Source: Thermoleophilia bacterium | GTDB lineage: Bacteria > Actinomycetota > Thermoleophilia > Miltoncostaeales > Miltoncostaeaceae | Direction: 5' to 3' | Assembly (NCBI GenBank): GCA_017882545.1 | Contig: JADGPG010000020.1 | Coordinates: 1-60,720, forward strand | Length of the DNA: 60,720 bases | Shown: positions 30,429 through 38,144 of the stretch, in pieces | Position numbering within the stretch: the stretch's first letter is position 1 | Layout of the letters: the number at the start of each line of letters is the position of its first letter | Position numbers and translations under genes: made by a program | Notes under the pieces: generated by a model | Database searches by the model: none | The model's input: only the letters and a program-made list of their open reading frames with translations | Told to the model about the DNA's origin: nothing

Positions 30429-31193
30429 TCACTCCAGCCCGCTCCGGGCAAGCGCTTCGTCGATGTCGACGACCAGGCCGGTCCAGAACGGCCCAAACTC
30501 GCCGTAGACGGCGCTGACCTCGTCGAATCGCATTTCGTAGACGATGTCCTTGATCACCGTGGGCTCGTCGGCAAGCAGAGTCACGCCCCATTCCCAGTCG
30601 TCGAGCCCGGTCGCCCCGGTGATCAGCTGCAGGACGCGACCCGCATACTTCCGCCCGACGCGGCCGTGACCAAGCATCAGGCGTTTGCGGTCCTCACCCC
30701 CGAGCGCATACCAGTTCGCGCCCACGTTGCGACCCTTGGACATCGGGTAGAAGGCGATCACCTTGCGATCCGGCAGACGCGGGTAGAGCCGGTCCTGACG
30801 GTACTTGGCCATGCGCGTGCGCCACTGCTCGAGGGCGGCATCGATGTCGTCGGCTCCGTCGGCCGTCAGCCGCTGGCGCTCGTCGGCTTCGGTCGAGGTG
30901 TACTCCGACAGCTCCGTGACCGAAAAGAACGACGCCACACAGCGCACCGGCCCGGACCGGATGGCCTTCGTCGCCAGGTCCAGGGCATCGAGGTCGGGCC
31001 CGAGCAGCATGACGCCAAAGTCGGCACGCCCACCCAGAACGCTGAACGCGACCGCCTGATTCGGCTCGCTGGCCGTGAACTCGACGATCGCCCGACGAAT
31101 AGCCGCTCCCGACGTCCCACGACGCGCCCGGAGCATCAGATGCACCACGCCCCAGCCTTCGGCGACGAGGGTGTGATCGCGGGAATCGCTCAT
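30429..31193 (-). CDS. hemQ: Coproheme decarboxylase HemQ (ChdC)
   Basis: Chlorite-dismutase-fold enzyme that oxidatively decarboxylates coproheme III to heme b, the last step of the coproporphyrin-dependent pathway of monoderm bacteria. Catalytic Tyr in AFYPMSKGR (Y149, with K153), axial His in LMLGHGRVGRKYAG (H176), Q189, then DDWEWGVTLLAD and YEMRFDEVSAVYGEFGPF. 254 residues. Candidate -10 TAGCCT lies seven bases from the ATG. Other heme genes are not nearby. Confidence 0.93.
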   Translation of the reverse strand: MSDSRDHTLVAEGWGVVHLMLRARRGTSGAAIRRAIVEFTASEPNQAVAFSVLGGRADFGVMLLGPDLDALDLATKAIRSGPVRCVASFFSVTELSEYTSTEADERQRLTADGADDIDAALEQWRTRMAKYRQDRLYPRLPDRKVIAFYPMSKGRNVGANWYALGGEDRKRLMLGHGRVGRKYAGRVLQLITGATGLDDWEWGVTLLADEPTVIKDIVYEMRFDEVSAVYGEFGPFWTGLVVDIDEALARSGLE

Positions 31194-31200
31194 CGCCGTC

Positions 31201-31206
31201 AGGCTA
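31201..31206 (-). promoter_or_regulatory. Candidate -10 element of hemQ (leaderless)
   Basis: TAGCCT on the minus strand, seven bases from the ATG. Confidence 0.4.
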
Positions 31207-31243
31207 CCGGACGGCCGGGTGGTGCCGCGCCGACGGGCTGCGG

Positions 31244-31495
31244 TCAGCCGCCGAGCACCGGTTCGAGCGCAGGCTGCACCGCACGGCTCACCGTGACCGG
31301 GAGCAGCCGCACGAACGCGTTCAGCTCGGCTGCGCTCGCGCCGCCGACGATGCCATTCGCCAGACGCTCGAGCACCGCCTGCTCACGATCGCCCAGTTCG
31401 GGAGCTACGGGAGCCAGCGCCTCGAGGATGCTGTGCTGCAGCTCCGGATCGAGGACGCTCAGCGAATCGATGAGCTTCTGGGGAATTTCCGCCAT
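31244..31495 (-). CDS. Small helical protein of unknown function
   Basis: 83 residues from the ATG at 31495 (94 if the ATG at 31528 is used). Almost wholly helical by composition, with Leu/Ala-rich amphipathic stretches (LDPELQHSILEALAPV, REQAVLERLANGIVGG) and no Cys or recognisable motif. The ribosome-binding site is weak. It lies between the 587-residue unknown gene and hemQ on the same strand. Confidence 0.5.
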   Translation of the reverse strand: MAEIPQKLIDSLSVLDPELQHSILEALAPVAPELGDREQAVLERLANGIVGGASAAELNAFVRLLPVTVSRAVQPALEPVLGG

Positions 31496-31575
31496 CCCGG
31501 CAAGTATCGCACAAATGGTGGCCCGCATGAGCGCCCCGACACCGCCGACAGTGTCGTCGGATGCAGGCGATCCGG

Positions 31576-33339
31576 CTACGACGAGGTCCGGTCCGTCCCG
31601 GTCTGGGTGTGCGGATCTGCGGCCGGTGGCAGCGGGGACTCGGGCACGGCATCGAGCACGAGGGTGCGGATCCGCGAAATCACCGGCTGGTACTCCTCGG
31701 CGGGCAGGACATGCCTGTCGTGGGACGCACGGGCGAGACCCGCCCGTAGCATCGCCGCCGCCCGCGCGATCGGGACCTCGCGCAACGGCAGACCGAGCTC
31801 GATGATCGGGCGCAGGAGCTCTCGCCGAAAGCGTGCTTCGGCCAGATCATTGAGGAAGAACGCGTCCCGGACCCCGGGGTCGTCGCCAGGCCCTGCGAAG
31901 ACCGCCACGAGGGGGGACCAGCGGCCAGCCTCCTTGGCGACCCCGATGATCAGGTGTTGCTGATCGGATTCGGCTGCCGGGCTCGTGACCCACGCCGCGA
32001 CCGGCGTCGCCGACAGCAGCCCCTGGACCCACGAGCGGCGGGCGTGCCGGCCGGCCCCCGTCGCCTGCCGTGCGGCATCCGCGACGGTCCCGACCAGCAC
32101 CGACGCGGCCGCCAGGCACACGTCCCAGCCCGACGGCCCGAGACGGTGGAAGGCGCCGATCAGGGCCACCCCGTCCGGATCGTCGAGATCGCCGAAGCAC
32201 TGTTCGATAAGCGCGCCAATCAGGTACGACCGCCGCGGCGCGACGAGGCGCTCGGCCAGTTCCGGAGCGGCCGCGATGCGATCATCGGGTGCCGGCAGCC
32301 ATTCCTGCACCGTGCGATACGTGGCTTGGGCGTCGAGATCGCCGGCGAGGTCCTCCAGGCATCCGCCCACCTCGGCCTGGCCCGGCTCCTGCACGCGCGC
32401 AAGCCCTTCTTCGGCCCAGCGCCGGGCCGAGACCAGATCCCCGAGGCGGATCGCCAGCAGGCAGGCCTCGTACCGGTCCTCCGGATCCTCAAACCCGAAC
32501 GCACCGGTCAGCACGGAGAGCCCGTCGGCGACGCGTCCGGCGCGCGCGAGGACGCGGGCCAGACGGCGACGGGCGTCCGGGACGCGTTCCGGAAATTGCA
32601 TCCGCAGAAGGGTGACCAGACGGTCCTGCACCGCTGCCGCGTCGGACGGACGATCGGACGCCAGGTGGTCGGACACGGCCCGCTCAAGATCCGCGACCTC
32701 TCGCTCGCTGGCGACCCCCCAGCGCGTGCCGACGGGCGCGACCCAGCCGAGGTGGATCTCCAGGCCGGCGTCGACAAGGGCGTCCGAAATCGGCCGGGCC
32801 GGGACATGATACGCGTCGGGATGGGTCACTGCGACGTCACACAGCACGGCGGCCATCCGGACCCCGCGCCCACCCGCGTCGGAGATCCGCCGGAGTGCGG
32901 CGGCGACGAGCGCCGGCTCGTCGTCGGCCGGTGGCAGGTGGCTCGGAGCGCGCACTGCCTCGAGCCGGCCGGTCGCCACGTCGGCGACCCGCACGAGCGC
33001 GCAGTCGCCCGGCTGGATCTCGAGGGGCAGCACCGCGCGCGTCGCACCCAGGTCGGCGAACGGCGCGAGGTCGCCGTCGGTGTCGAGCGCGCCCCGGAGG
33101 TGCGCGGCCTCGGAGATGCACACCGTGAGCACCACGTCGGACAGCAGCTGGGCCACGCTCGCCAGGCGCCCGTCGTCGAGCACCACAAAGCGTTGATCGT
33201 CCCGAATGGCTCGTCGCAGTGCCGCCGACGGGTCTTTGGCGCGCGTCACACCGGCGCAGGCGAGCGTGCCGGCGAGGCCCTCGGCGTCCGCGGGGCCCGT
33301 GGCCAGCCGCGTGAGCGCAGCATCGGCGATACGTCCCAT
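31576..33339 (-). CDS. Large protein of unknown function with N-terminal HTH-like region
   Basis: 587 residues, no signal peptide or membrane helix. The first ~65 residues (ADAALTRLATGPADAEGLAGTL, then RRAIRDDQRFVVLDDG) look like a winged-helix or HARE-HTH-type module. The middle (about 270-400) is rich in helical pairs such as DARRRLARVLARAGRVADGL and RYEACLLAIRLGDLVSARRW, suggesting TPR-like repeats. The end is a Pro/Thr/Ser tail. I do not recognise the family. Divergent, 82 bases, from a thioredoxin-fold-like gene; candidate -10 TACAGT six bases from the ATG. Confidence 0.7.
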   Translation of the reverse strand: MGRIADAALTRLATGPADAEGLAGTLACAGVTRAKDPSAALRRAIRDDQRFVVLDDGRLASVAQLLSDVVLTVCISEAAHLRGALDTDGDLAPFADLGATRAVLPLEIQPGDCALVRVADVATGRLEAVRAPSHLPPADDEPALVAAALRRISDAGGRGVRMAAVLCDVAVTHPDAYHVPARPISDALVDAGLEIHLGWVAPVGTRWGVASEREVADLERAVSDHLASDRPSDAAAVQDRLVTLLRMQFPERVPDARRRLARVLARAGRVADGLSVLTGAFGFEDPEDRYEACLLAIRLGDLVSARRWAEEGLARVQEPGQAEVGGCLEDLAGDLDAQATYRTVQEWLPAPDDRIAAAPELAERLVAPRRSYLIGALIEQCFGDLDDPDGVALIGAFHRLGPSGWDVCLAAASVLVGTVADAARQATGAGRHARRSWVQGLLSATPVAAWVTSPAAESDQQHLIIGVAKEAGRWSPLVAVFAGPGDDPGVRDAFFLNDLAEARFRRELLRPIIELGLPLREVPIARAAAMLRAGLARASHDRHVLPAEEYQPVISRIRTLVLDAVPESPLPPAADPHTQTGTDRTSS

Positions 33340-33345
33340 GCATGG

Positions 33346-33351
33346 ACTGTA
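33346..33351 (-). promoter_or_regulatory. Candidate -10 element of the 587-residue unknown gene
   Basis: TACAGT on the minus strand, six bases from the ATG; leaderless layout. Confidence 0.35.
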
Positions 33352-33421
33352 CCAGCGGGTCCCGGAGCCGCCCCCGCCGACAGCCGGTTGCCGCCGGGAT
33401 CGGATGTGCTCTGATAGGCGC

Positions 33422-33916
33422 ATGGATTCGCGACACCTGTACCCCCGGTCCGTCCCACCGGAGCCGCTCGAGGTCGCGCTGGCCCGCGTGGCCGACGTGA
33501 CGCTCGGGCTGCTCGGGCTGCTCGGGCTCGGGATCCCACGTTGTCCCGCGACCCAGATGCTCCCTGCCAGCCTCGGCGCGGTGGCCGCGGCACGCCCAGA
33601 CGTGCCGGTCGCGCTCGGCATCCTCGCCACGCCCGGGGATTGGGCTGCCCGCGGCGAGCTGCTGTGGCCGCGCGGGATCCGCATCAGCCGTTCGGTCGTG
33701 CCGGTGCTGTTCGTCCTGCGGGACGGGCGCGCCGTTGCGACGCGACACGGAGGCGCATCGGCGGCGGTCATCGATCGTTGGCTCGCCGAGCAGGCCGGCC
33801 TTCATGCCTCGGTGCTCCCGGATGTCTGGGCCGAGGGCGAGTGGCGCGAGCTGGCGACCCTCGCGGAACGCCGCGCACAGCATGCCGCCGTCACGGGGCG
33901 TCGCGCGGCCGACTGA
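33422..33916 (+). CDS. Thioredoxin-fold-like protein of unknown function
   Basis: 164 residues. The order RCPATQMLPASLGAVAAA, VPVALGILAT, SRSVVPVLFVLRDGRAVA fits a thioredoxin fold: helix after a single Cys, then a cis-Pro-like VVP before the last strands. Only one Cys (~C41) is in the active-site position, so classical disulfide exchange is unlikely. A 9-base sequence repeated three times near 33506-33532 encodes LGLLGLLGLG. ATG at 33422, no ribosome-binding site visible. Sits between the large unknown gene and rpsF. Confidence 0.6.
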   Translation: MDSRHLYPRSVPPEPLEVALARVADVTLGLLGLLGLGIPRCPATQMLPASLGAVAAARPDVPVALGILATPGDWAARGELLWPRGIRISRSVVPVLFVLRDGRAVATRHGGASAAVIDRWLAEQAGLHASVLPDVWAEGEWRELATLAERRAQHAAVTGRRAAD

Positions 33917-33958
33917 CCACCTGCGACGCGGGACTCACCCGATCCGTCGCGCAATCGC

Positions 33959-33964
33959 TATAGT
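33959..33964 (+). promoter_or_regulatory. Candidate -10 element of the rpsF-to-purine unit
   Basis: TATAGT, near-perfect -10, 31 bases upstream of the ATG at 33996. No clear -35. It would start the rpsF-ssb-rplI-dnaB(-pur) transcript. Confidence 0.55.
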
Positions 33965-33995
33965 GCCATGCTTGCCAGAACGGGCCGGGAGGCCC

Positions 33996-34439
33996 ATGGC
34001 CCGGACGTGTGTGACGGGAACGGAGAGAAACATCAGTCCCTACGAAATCATGATCATCCTCGACCCCGATGTCGACGAGGAGCGCCAGCAGGAGATGCTG
34101 GAGCGCGTCCAACAGATCATCCGCGACGGCGGCGGTGAGATCGACCACGTCAATGACTGGGGTCGCCGGAAGCTCGGCTACGTGATGGACAAGAAGGCCG
34201 ACGGCCGGTACGTGATCGTGACGTGCTCCGCGAGCGTCGACGGCCTCCGCGAGGCCGAGCGCGTCATGGCCATCAACAAAGAAGTGGTCATCCGCTACAT
34301 GAGCGTCCTGCTCAACCGCACCGAAGCCGAGCGCGCCAAGGCGAACGGCGCGCCGCTTCCGGTCGACGACCGTCCCGAAGGCGAAGCCCGCCCCGCCCGC
34401 GCCGGTCGCGGCGGCCCGCGCGGACGCAGGCCCAGGTAG
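33996..34439 (+). CDS. rpsF: Small ribosomal subunit protein bS6
   Basis: Binds 16S rRNA with bS18 in the platform of the 30S subunit. Conserved SPYEIMIILDPDVDEE, GRRKLGYVMDKKADGRYVIV and a basic Arg/Gly C-terminal tail. The start is uncertain. ATG 33996 has GGGAGG only three bases upstream and adds about 12 residues before SPYEIM. GTG 34011 is in frame. The conserved N-terminus itself falls on ATC 34032 with GGAGAG four bases upstream. First gene of the long unit; its partner gene rpsR is absent from the usual place. Confidence 0.92.
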   Translation: MARTCVTGTERNISPYEIMIILDPDVDEERQQEMLERVQQIIRDGGGEIDHVNDWGRRKLGYVMDKKADGRYVIVTCSASVDGLREAERVMAINKEVVIRYMSVLLNRTEAERAKANGAPLPVDDRPEGEARPARAGRGGPRGRRPR

Positions 34440-34442
34440 CCG

Positions 34443-34916
34443 ATGCCCGCCGACCTCAATCGCGTCACGCTCGTCGGTCGCCTCACCCGCGATCCCGAAC
34501 TGCGGCACACCGCCGGCGGCCAGTCGGTCTGCTCGATTCGCCTCGCCGTGTCGAGCCGTGGCCGCGACGAGAGCGGCAACTGGTCGGATCGCGCGAACTA
34601 CTTCGACGTGACCGTGTTTGGCCGCCAGGCCGAGACGGCGTCGCAATACCTGTCTAAGGGCCGGCGCATCGGTGTTGACGGACGCTTGTCGTGGCGCGAG
34701 TGGGAAGCCCAGGACGGCGGCAAGCGCCAGTCCGTCGAGGTCGTGGCCAACGACATCTTCTTTCTCGACAGCCGCGGCGACGCCGGTGACGGTGGCGGCA
34801 CCGGCGGGGCGGAGCGCGGCTGGGGAACCACCGCGACGCCCGCAACGGATCTCCCGGTTGACACGTCGGATCTTCGGCCCGCAGCACCGGCCGACGACGA
34901 CGACATTCCTTTCTAA
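34443..34916 (+). CDS. ssb: Single-stranded DNA-binding protein
   Basis: OB-fold protein that coats ssDNA in replication and repair. N-terminal LNRVTLVGRLTRDPELR, core YFDVTVFGRQAE and KGRRIGVDGRLSWREW, then a Gly/Pro-rich flexible linker and the acidic partner-binding tip DDDDIPF. 157 residues. Four bases after rpsF. Confidence 0.96.
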   Translation: MPADLNRVTLVGRLTRDPELRHTAGGQSVCSIRLAVSSRGRDESGNWSDRANYFDVTVFGRQAETASQYLSKGRRIGVDGRLSWREWEAQDGGKRQSVEVVANDIFFLDSRGDAGDGGGTGGAERGWGTTATPATDLPVDTSDLRPAAPADDDDIPF

Positions 34917-34949
34917 GCACGATCACCGCAAGCGGAGGCGTGAGCGCGC

Positions 34950-35402
34950 ATGGACGCGATCCTTCTTCAGGACGTTAATGGGCTGGGCACTGTCGGGACT
35001 GTGGTCTCGGTCGCGCGTGGCCACATGAGGAACTACCTTCAGCCCCGGGGGCTCGCCGAAGTGGCGACGCCCGCGCGGATCGCCGAGGTGCAGCGCACCG
35101 AAGCTAAGCGCAAGGTCGCCGAAGAGCGCGCCGTGGCGCAGGCGGCCGAGCAGGCCGACTTGCTGGGCCGGACGATCCTCACGCTCAAGGCCAAGGCCGG
35201 CGACGACGGACGCCTGTTCGGGTCGATCACCTCGGGCGACGTCGCCGACGCCATCCAGGAGGCCCGCGGGATCGTCATCGACCGACGCCGCATTACCGTC
35301 GATCCTCCGATCCGTGCCGTCGGCACCTACAACGTGCCGATCGAGCTCGGTCCCGACCTCGTCGCCGAGGTCAAGACGATCGTCAGTCCCCTGCTCGATT
35401 AA
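34950..35402 (+). CDS. rplI: Large ribosomal subunit protein bL9
   Basis: Two-domain 50S protein at the base of the L1 stalk. MDAILLQDVNGLGTVGTVVSVARGH gives the N-terminal domain with GHMRNYLQPRG, then the long connecting helix rich in Ala/Glu/Lys and the C-terminal LFGSITSGDVADAI domain. 150 residues. Follows ssb directly; rpsR is missing between them. Confidence 0.95.
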   Translation: MDAILLQDVNGLGTVGTVVSVARGHMRNYLQPRGLAEVATPARIAEVQRTEAKRKVAEERAVAQAAEQADLLGRTILTLKAKAGDDGRLFGSITSGDVADAIQEARGIVIDRRRITVDPPIRAVGTYNVPIELGPDLVAEVKTIVSPLLD

Positions 35403-35462
35403 ACAAGTCGCGTCTCCCGTCGCATCAGCGATCGGGGGGCGCATGGCCATCGGCCCAGGCAC

Positions 35463-36794
35463 GTGCCCCAGAGCGTTCCACCGCCCCAAAACCTCGAGGC
35501 CGAGGAACTCCTCCTCGCCTCACTGATGGAAAATCCCGGCAACGTCGCGGAGACGCTCGCGATGACCGGTCCCGATGACTTCTACAAAGAAGGCCATCGG
35601 CGAATCTTCCTGGCGATCAACGATCTGTTCATGGTCGGCGAGCCGATCGAGCCCCTGCTGGTTGTCGAGCAGCTGACCAAACGCGGCGACCTCGAGATCG
35701 TCGGCGGGCGCGCGGCGGTCCTGGACATCATGGCCACGCCGTTCATCGCCGCGAGCTTCCGCAGCTACGCCGACATCGTCCGGGAGACGGCGACCCAGCG
35801 CCGGTTGCTGCAGGTCGCCCAGCAAATCGAGCAGATGATCGTTGGGCGCGAGGGCGAGACGAGCGACATGGTCCAGTCGGCAGAGGACCTCATCTTCGAG
35901 TTGAGCCAGAAGCGTGTCCGCGGGGACTTCACCTCCTCCAAAGAGCTGGTGCTCCAGAGCTTCGAGCGCCTGACCGCGGCGAGCGACGCGGGATCGGAGA
36001 TCACCGGGCTTCCCACGGGCTTTGTCGACCTCGACCGTCTCACCGGCGGCCTGCGTGCGGCCAACCTGATCGTCGTCGCGGCCCGACCCAGCATGGGCAA
36101 AACGGCGCTCGCGCTCTGCATGGCCGAGCACGTCGCGCTACACGAGAAGGGGACGGTCGCCGTGTTCTCGCTCGAGATGAGCGGTGAAGAGCTCGTCCAG
36201 CGGCTGTTGGGCTCGGCGGCCATGGTGGACATGACCCGTATGCGTAGCGGGCGGCTCGCTCCGGAGGATTGGCCCCGGGTCACCCGGGCCGCCGACCAGA
36301 TCGCCCAGGCCCGACTGTTCATCGACGACTCCGAGGGCATCACCATCGGCGAGATGAGGACCAAGGCGCGACGCCTCAAGAGTCGCGAGGGGCTCGACCT
36401 GGTGATCGTCGACTACATCCAGTTGATGGAGTCGCGCACCGGGCGTCGGGACGAGAATCGCGTGCAAGAGTTGTCTACCATCTCCCGCGGGCTCAAGATG
36501 CTGGCGCGGGATCTGGACGTGCCGCTCATCTGCATCTCGCAGCTCAACCGCTCGCCCGACAGCCGGCCCGACAAACGCCCGATGCTGTCGGACCTTCGTG
36601 AGTCCGGTGCCATCGAGCAGGATGCGGATCTCGTCATGCTCATCTACCGCGACGACTACTACAACGCCGATTCCGAGGAGAAGGGGATCGCCGAGGTCAA
36701 CCTTGCCAAGCACCGCAGCGGCCCGACCGATCGCGTGAAGCTCACGTTCATGGGCACGTACGCCAAGTTCGGCAACCTCCGGCGAGACAGCTAA
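35463..36794 (+). CDS. dnaB: Replicative DNA helicase DnaB
   Basis: Hexameric 5'-3' helicase that unwinds the fork and loads DnaG. N-terminal domain PPQNLEAEELLLASLM, Walker A ARPSMGKTA (~207), Walker B LVIVDYIQLM, then ISQLNRSPDSR and LSDLRESGAIEQDAD. 443 residues; no intein. GTG start at 35463 with only weak upstream purines (GGGGGG 19 bases away). Three bases separate its stop from purA. Confidence 0.95.
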   Translation: MPQSVPPPQNLEAEELLLASLMENPGNVAETLAMTGPDDFYKEGHRRIFLAINDLFMVGEPIEPLLVVEQLTKRGDLEIVGGRAAVLDIMATPFIAASFRSYADIVRETATQRRLLQVAQQIEQMIVGREGETSDMVQSAEDLIFELSQKRVRGDFTSSKELVLQSFERLTAASDAGSEITGLPTGFVDLDRLTGGLRAANLIVVAARPSMGKTALALCMAEHVALHEKGTVAVFSLEMSGEELVQRLLGSAAMVDMTRMRSGRLAPEDWPRVTRAADQIAQARLFIDDSEGITIGEMRTKARRLKSREGLDLVIVDYIQLMESRTGRRDENRVQELSTISRGLKMLARDLDVPLICISQLNRSPDSRPDKRPMLSDLRESGAIEQDADLVMLIYRDDYYNADSEEKGIAEVNLAKHRSGPTDRVKLTFMGTYAKFGNLRRDS

Positions 36795-36797
36795 CGC

Positions 36798-38081
36798 ATG
36801 CCTGCAACCGTAATCGTGGGCGCCCAATGGGGCGATGAAGGCAAGGGCAAGGTCGTCGACCTGCTCGCAGAAAAGAGCGACCTTGTCGCCCGCTACCAGG
36901 GCGGCAACAACGCCGGCCACACCATCGTCGCCGGCGACGAGACCTACAAACTGCACCTGGTCCCGTCCGGGATCCTGTACCCGGGAACCCTCTGCGTCAT
37001 CGGCAGCGGAACCGTCGTCGACCCGGCCGCACTCGTCACCGAGATCGATGCCCTGGAACGGCGCGGCATCGCGCTCGACGGGCTGCGCCTATCGAGCAAC
37101 GCGCACCTCATCATGCCGTACCACATCGCCCTGGATGGGGCATCGGAGATGCGCCTGGGGCGCTTCTCGATCGGTACGACCCGGCGCGGCATCGGCCCCT
37201 GTTACCAGGACAAGGCCGCCCGCACGGGAATCCGCGCCCAGGACCTACTGGACCGCAAGATCCTCGTCAGGAAGCTTGAGATCGCCCTCGAGCTCAAGAA
37301 CGAGATCATGGAGCGGATCTACGGGCTTCCGCGGATGGACGCCATCGAAATCGCCGACACCCTGGCGCCGGTCGCGGCACGGCTGGAGTCCTTTATCGCG
37401 GACACGTCGCTGATCGTCGACCAGGCGCTGCGCGCCGGCCAGAATGTCCTGCTCGAGGGCGCGCAGGGCACGATGCTCGACGTCGACCACGGCACCTACC
37501 CGTTCGTGACCTCGTCGAACCCGATCGCCGGCGCCGCGTGCGCGGGCATCGGCATCGGACCGACCCGCATCTCCCGCGTGGTCGGCGTCAGCAAGGCCTA
37601 TACGACACGCGTCGGAGAGGGCCCCTTCCCGACCGAGGTCGACGACGCGGACGGCATGCGCATGCTTGAGCGCGGCAATGAGTTCGGAACGACGACGGGC
37701 CGCCAGCGGCGCTGCGGATGGATTGACCTGGTCGCGCTGCGCTACGCGGCGCGCCTGTCCGGGTTCACCGAGCTCGCGCTGACCAAGCTGGACGTGCTGT
37801 CCGGCTTCGAGCGTGTCCGGATCTGCGAGGCCTATCGCACCCGCGAGGGCGACGTCCTCACCGACCTGCCGTACCACCAGTCGGTGTTCCACGGATGCAC
37901 CCCGGTCTACCGCGACCTGGACGGCTGGGACGTCGACATCACCGAGTGCCGTGAGCTGCGCAACCTGCCGGACGCGGCCCGCAACTATGTCCAGACGATC
38001 TCCGACGCCGTCGAGGTTCCGATCACGCTGATCGGAACGGGCCAGGGCCGCCACCAGGTGATCGATACCGTCGAGATCTGA
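36798..38081 (+). CDS. purA: Adenylosuccinate synthetase
   Basis: GTP-dependent first step from IMP to AMP. GTP loop QWGDEGKGK (10-18), catalytic NNAGHTI, IGTTRRGIGPCYQDK, VEGAQGTMLDVDHGTYPFVTSS-type switch region and C-terminal TKLDVL. 427 residues. It joins the replication/ribosome genes to the purine genes: 3 bases after dnaB, 63 before purD. Confidence 0.96.
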   Translation: MPATVIVGAQWGDEGKGKVVDLLAEKSDLVARYQGGNNAGHTIVAGDETYKLHLVPSGILYPGTLCVIGSGTVVDPAALVTEIDALERRGIALDGLRLSSNAHLIMPYHIALDGASEMRLGRFSIGTTRRGIGPCYQDKAARTGIRAQDLLDRKILVRKLEIALELKNEIMERIYGLPRMDAIEIADTLAPVAARLESFIADTSLIVDQALRAGQNVLLEGAQGTMLDVDHGTYPFVTSSNPIAGAACAGIGIGPTRISRVVGVSKAYTTRVGEGPFPTEVDDADGMRMLERGNEFGTTTGRQRRCGWIDLVALRYAARLSGFTELALTKLDVLSGFERVRICEAYRTREGDVLTDLPYHQSVFHGCTPVYRDLDGWDVDITECRELRNLPDAARNYVQTISDAVEVPITLIGTGQGRHQVIDTVEI

Positions 38082-38144
38082 CGCGCGCGACCCCGCTCCC
38101 CGCGGGAAAAAAACTGTCGGAGACCGGGCGCGCCGGACGATCGT

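Noticed and set aside
31954-33414. 486-codon plus-strand frame opposite the 587-residue unknown gene
   Set aside because: Considered because the opposite gene is itself unrecognised. The minus frame has balanced composition and helical periodicity, while the plus frame is Arg/Gly/Asp-rich noise. Some doubt remains.
33506-33532. Three 9-base tandem repeats as a possible repeat element
   Set aside because: They are within a coding region and encode LGLLGLLGLG; a short in-frame expansion, not a mobile or CRISPR repeat.
38093-38112. CCCGC-5-GCGGG hairpin next to A7 as an intrinsic terminator
   Set aside because: The A-run follows the stem on the plus strand; a terminator would need T after the stem. 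On the minus strand the T-run precedes the stem.
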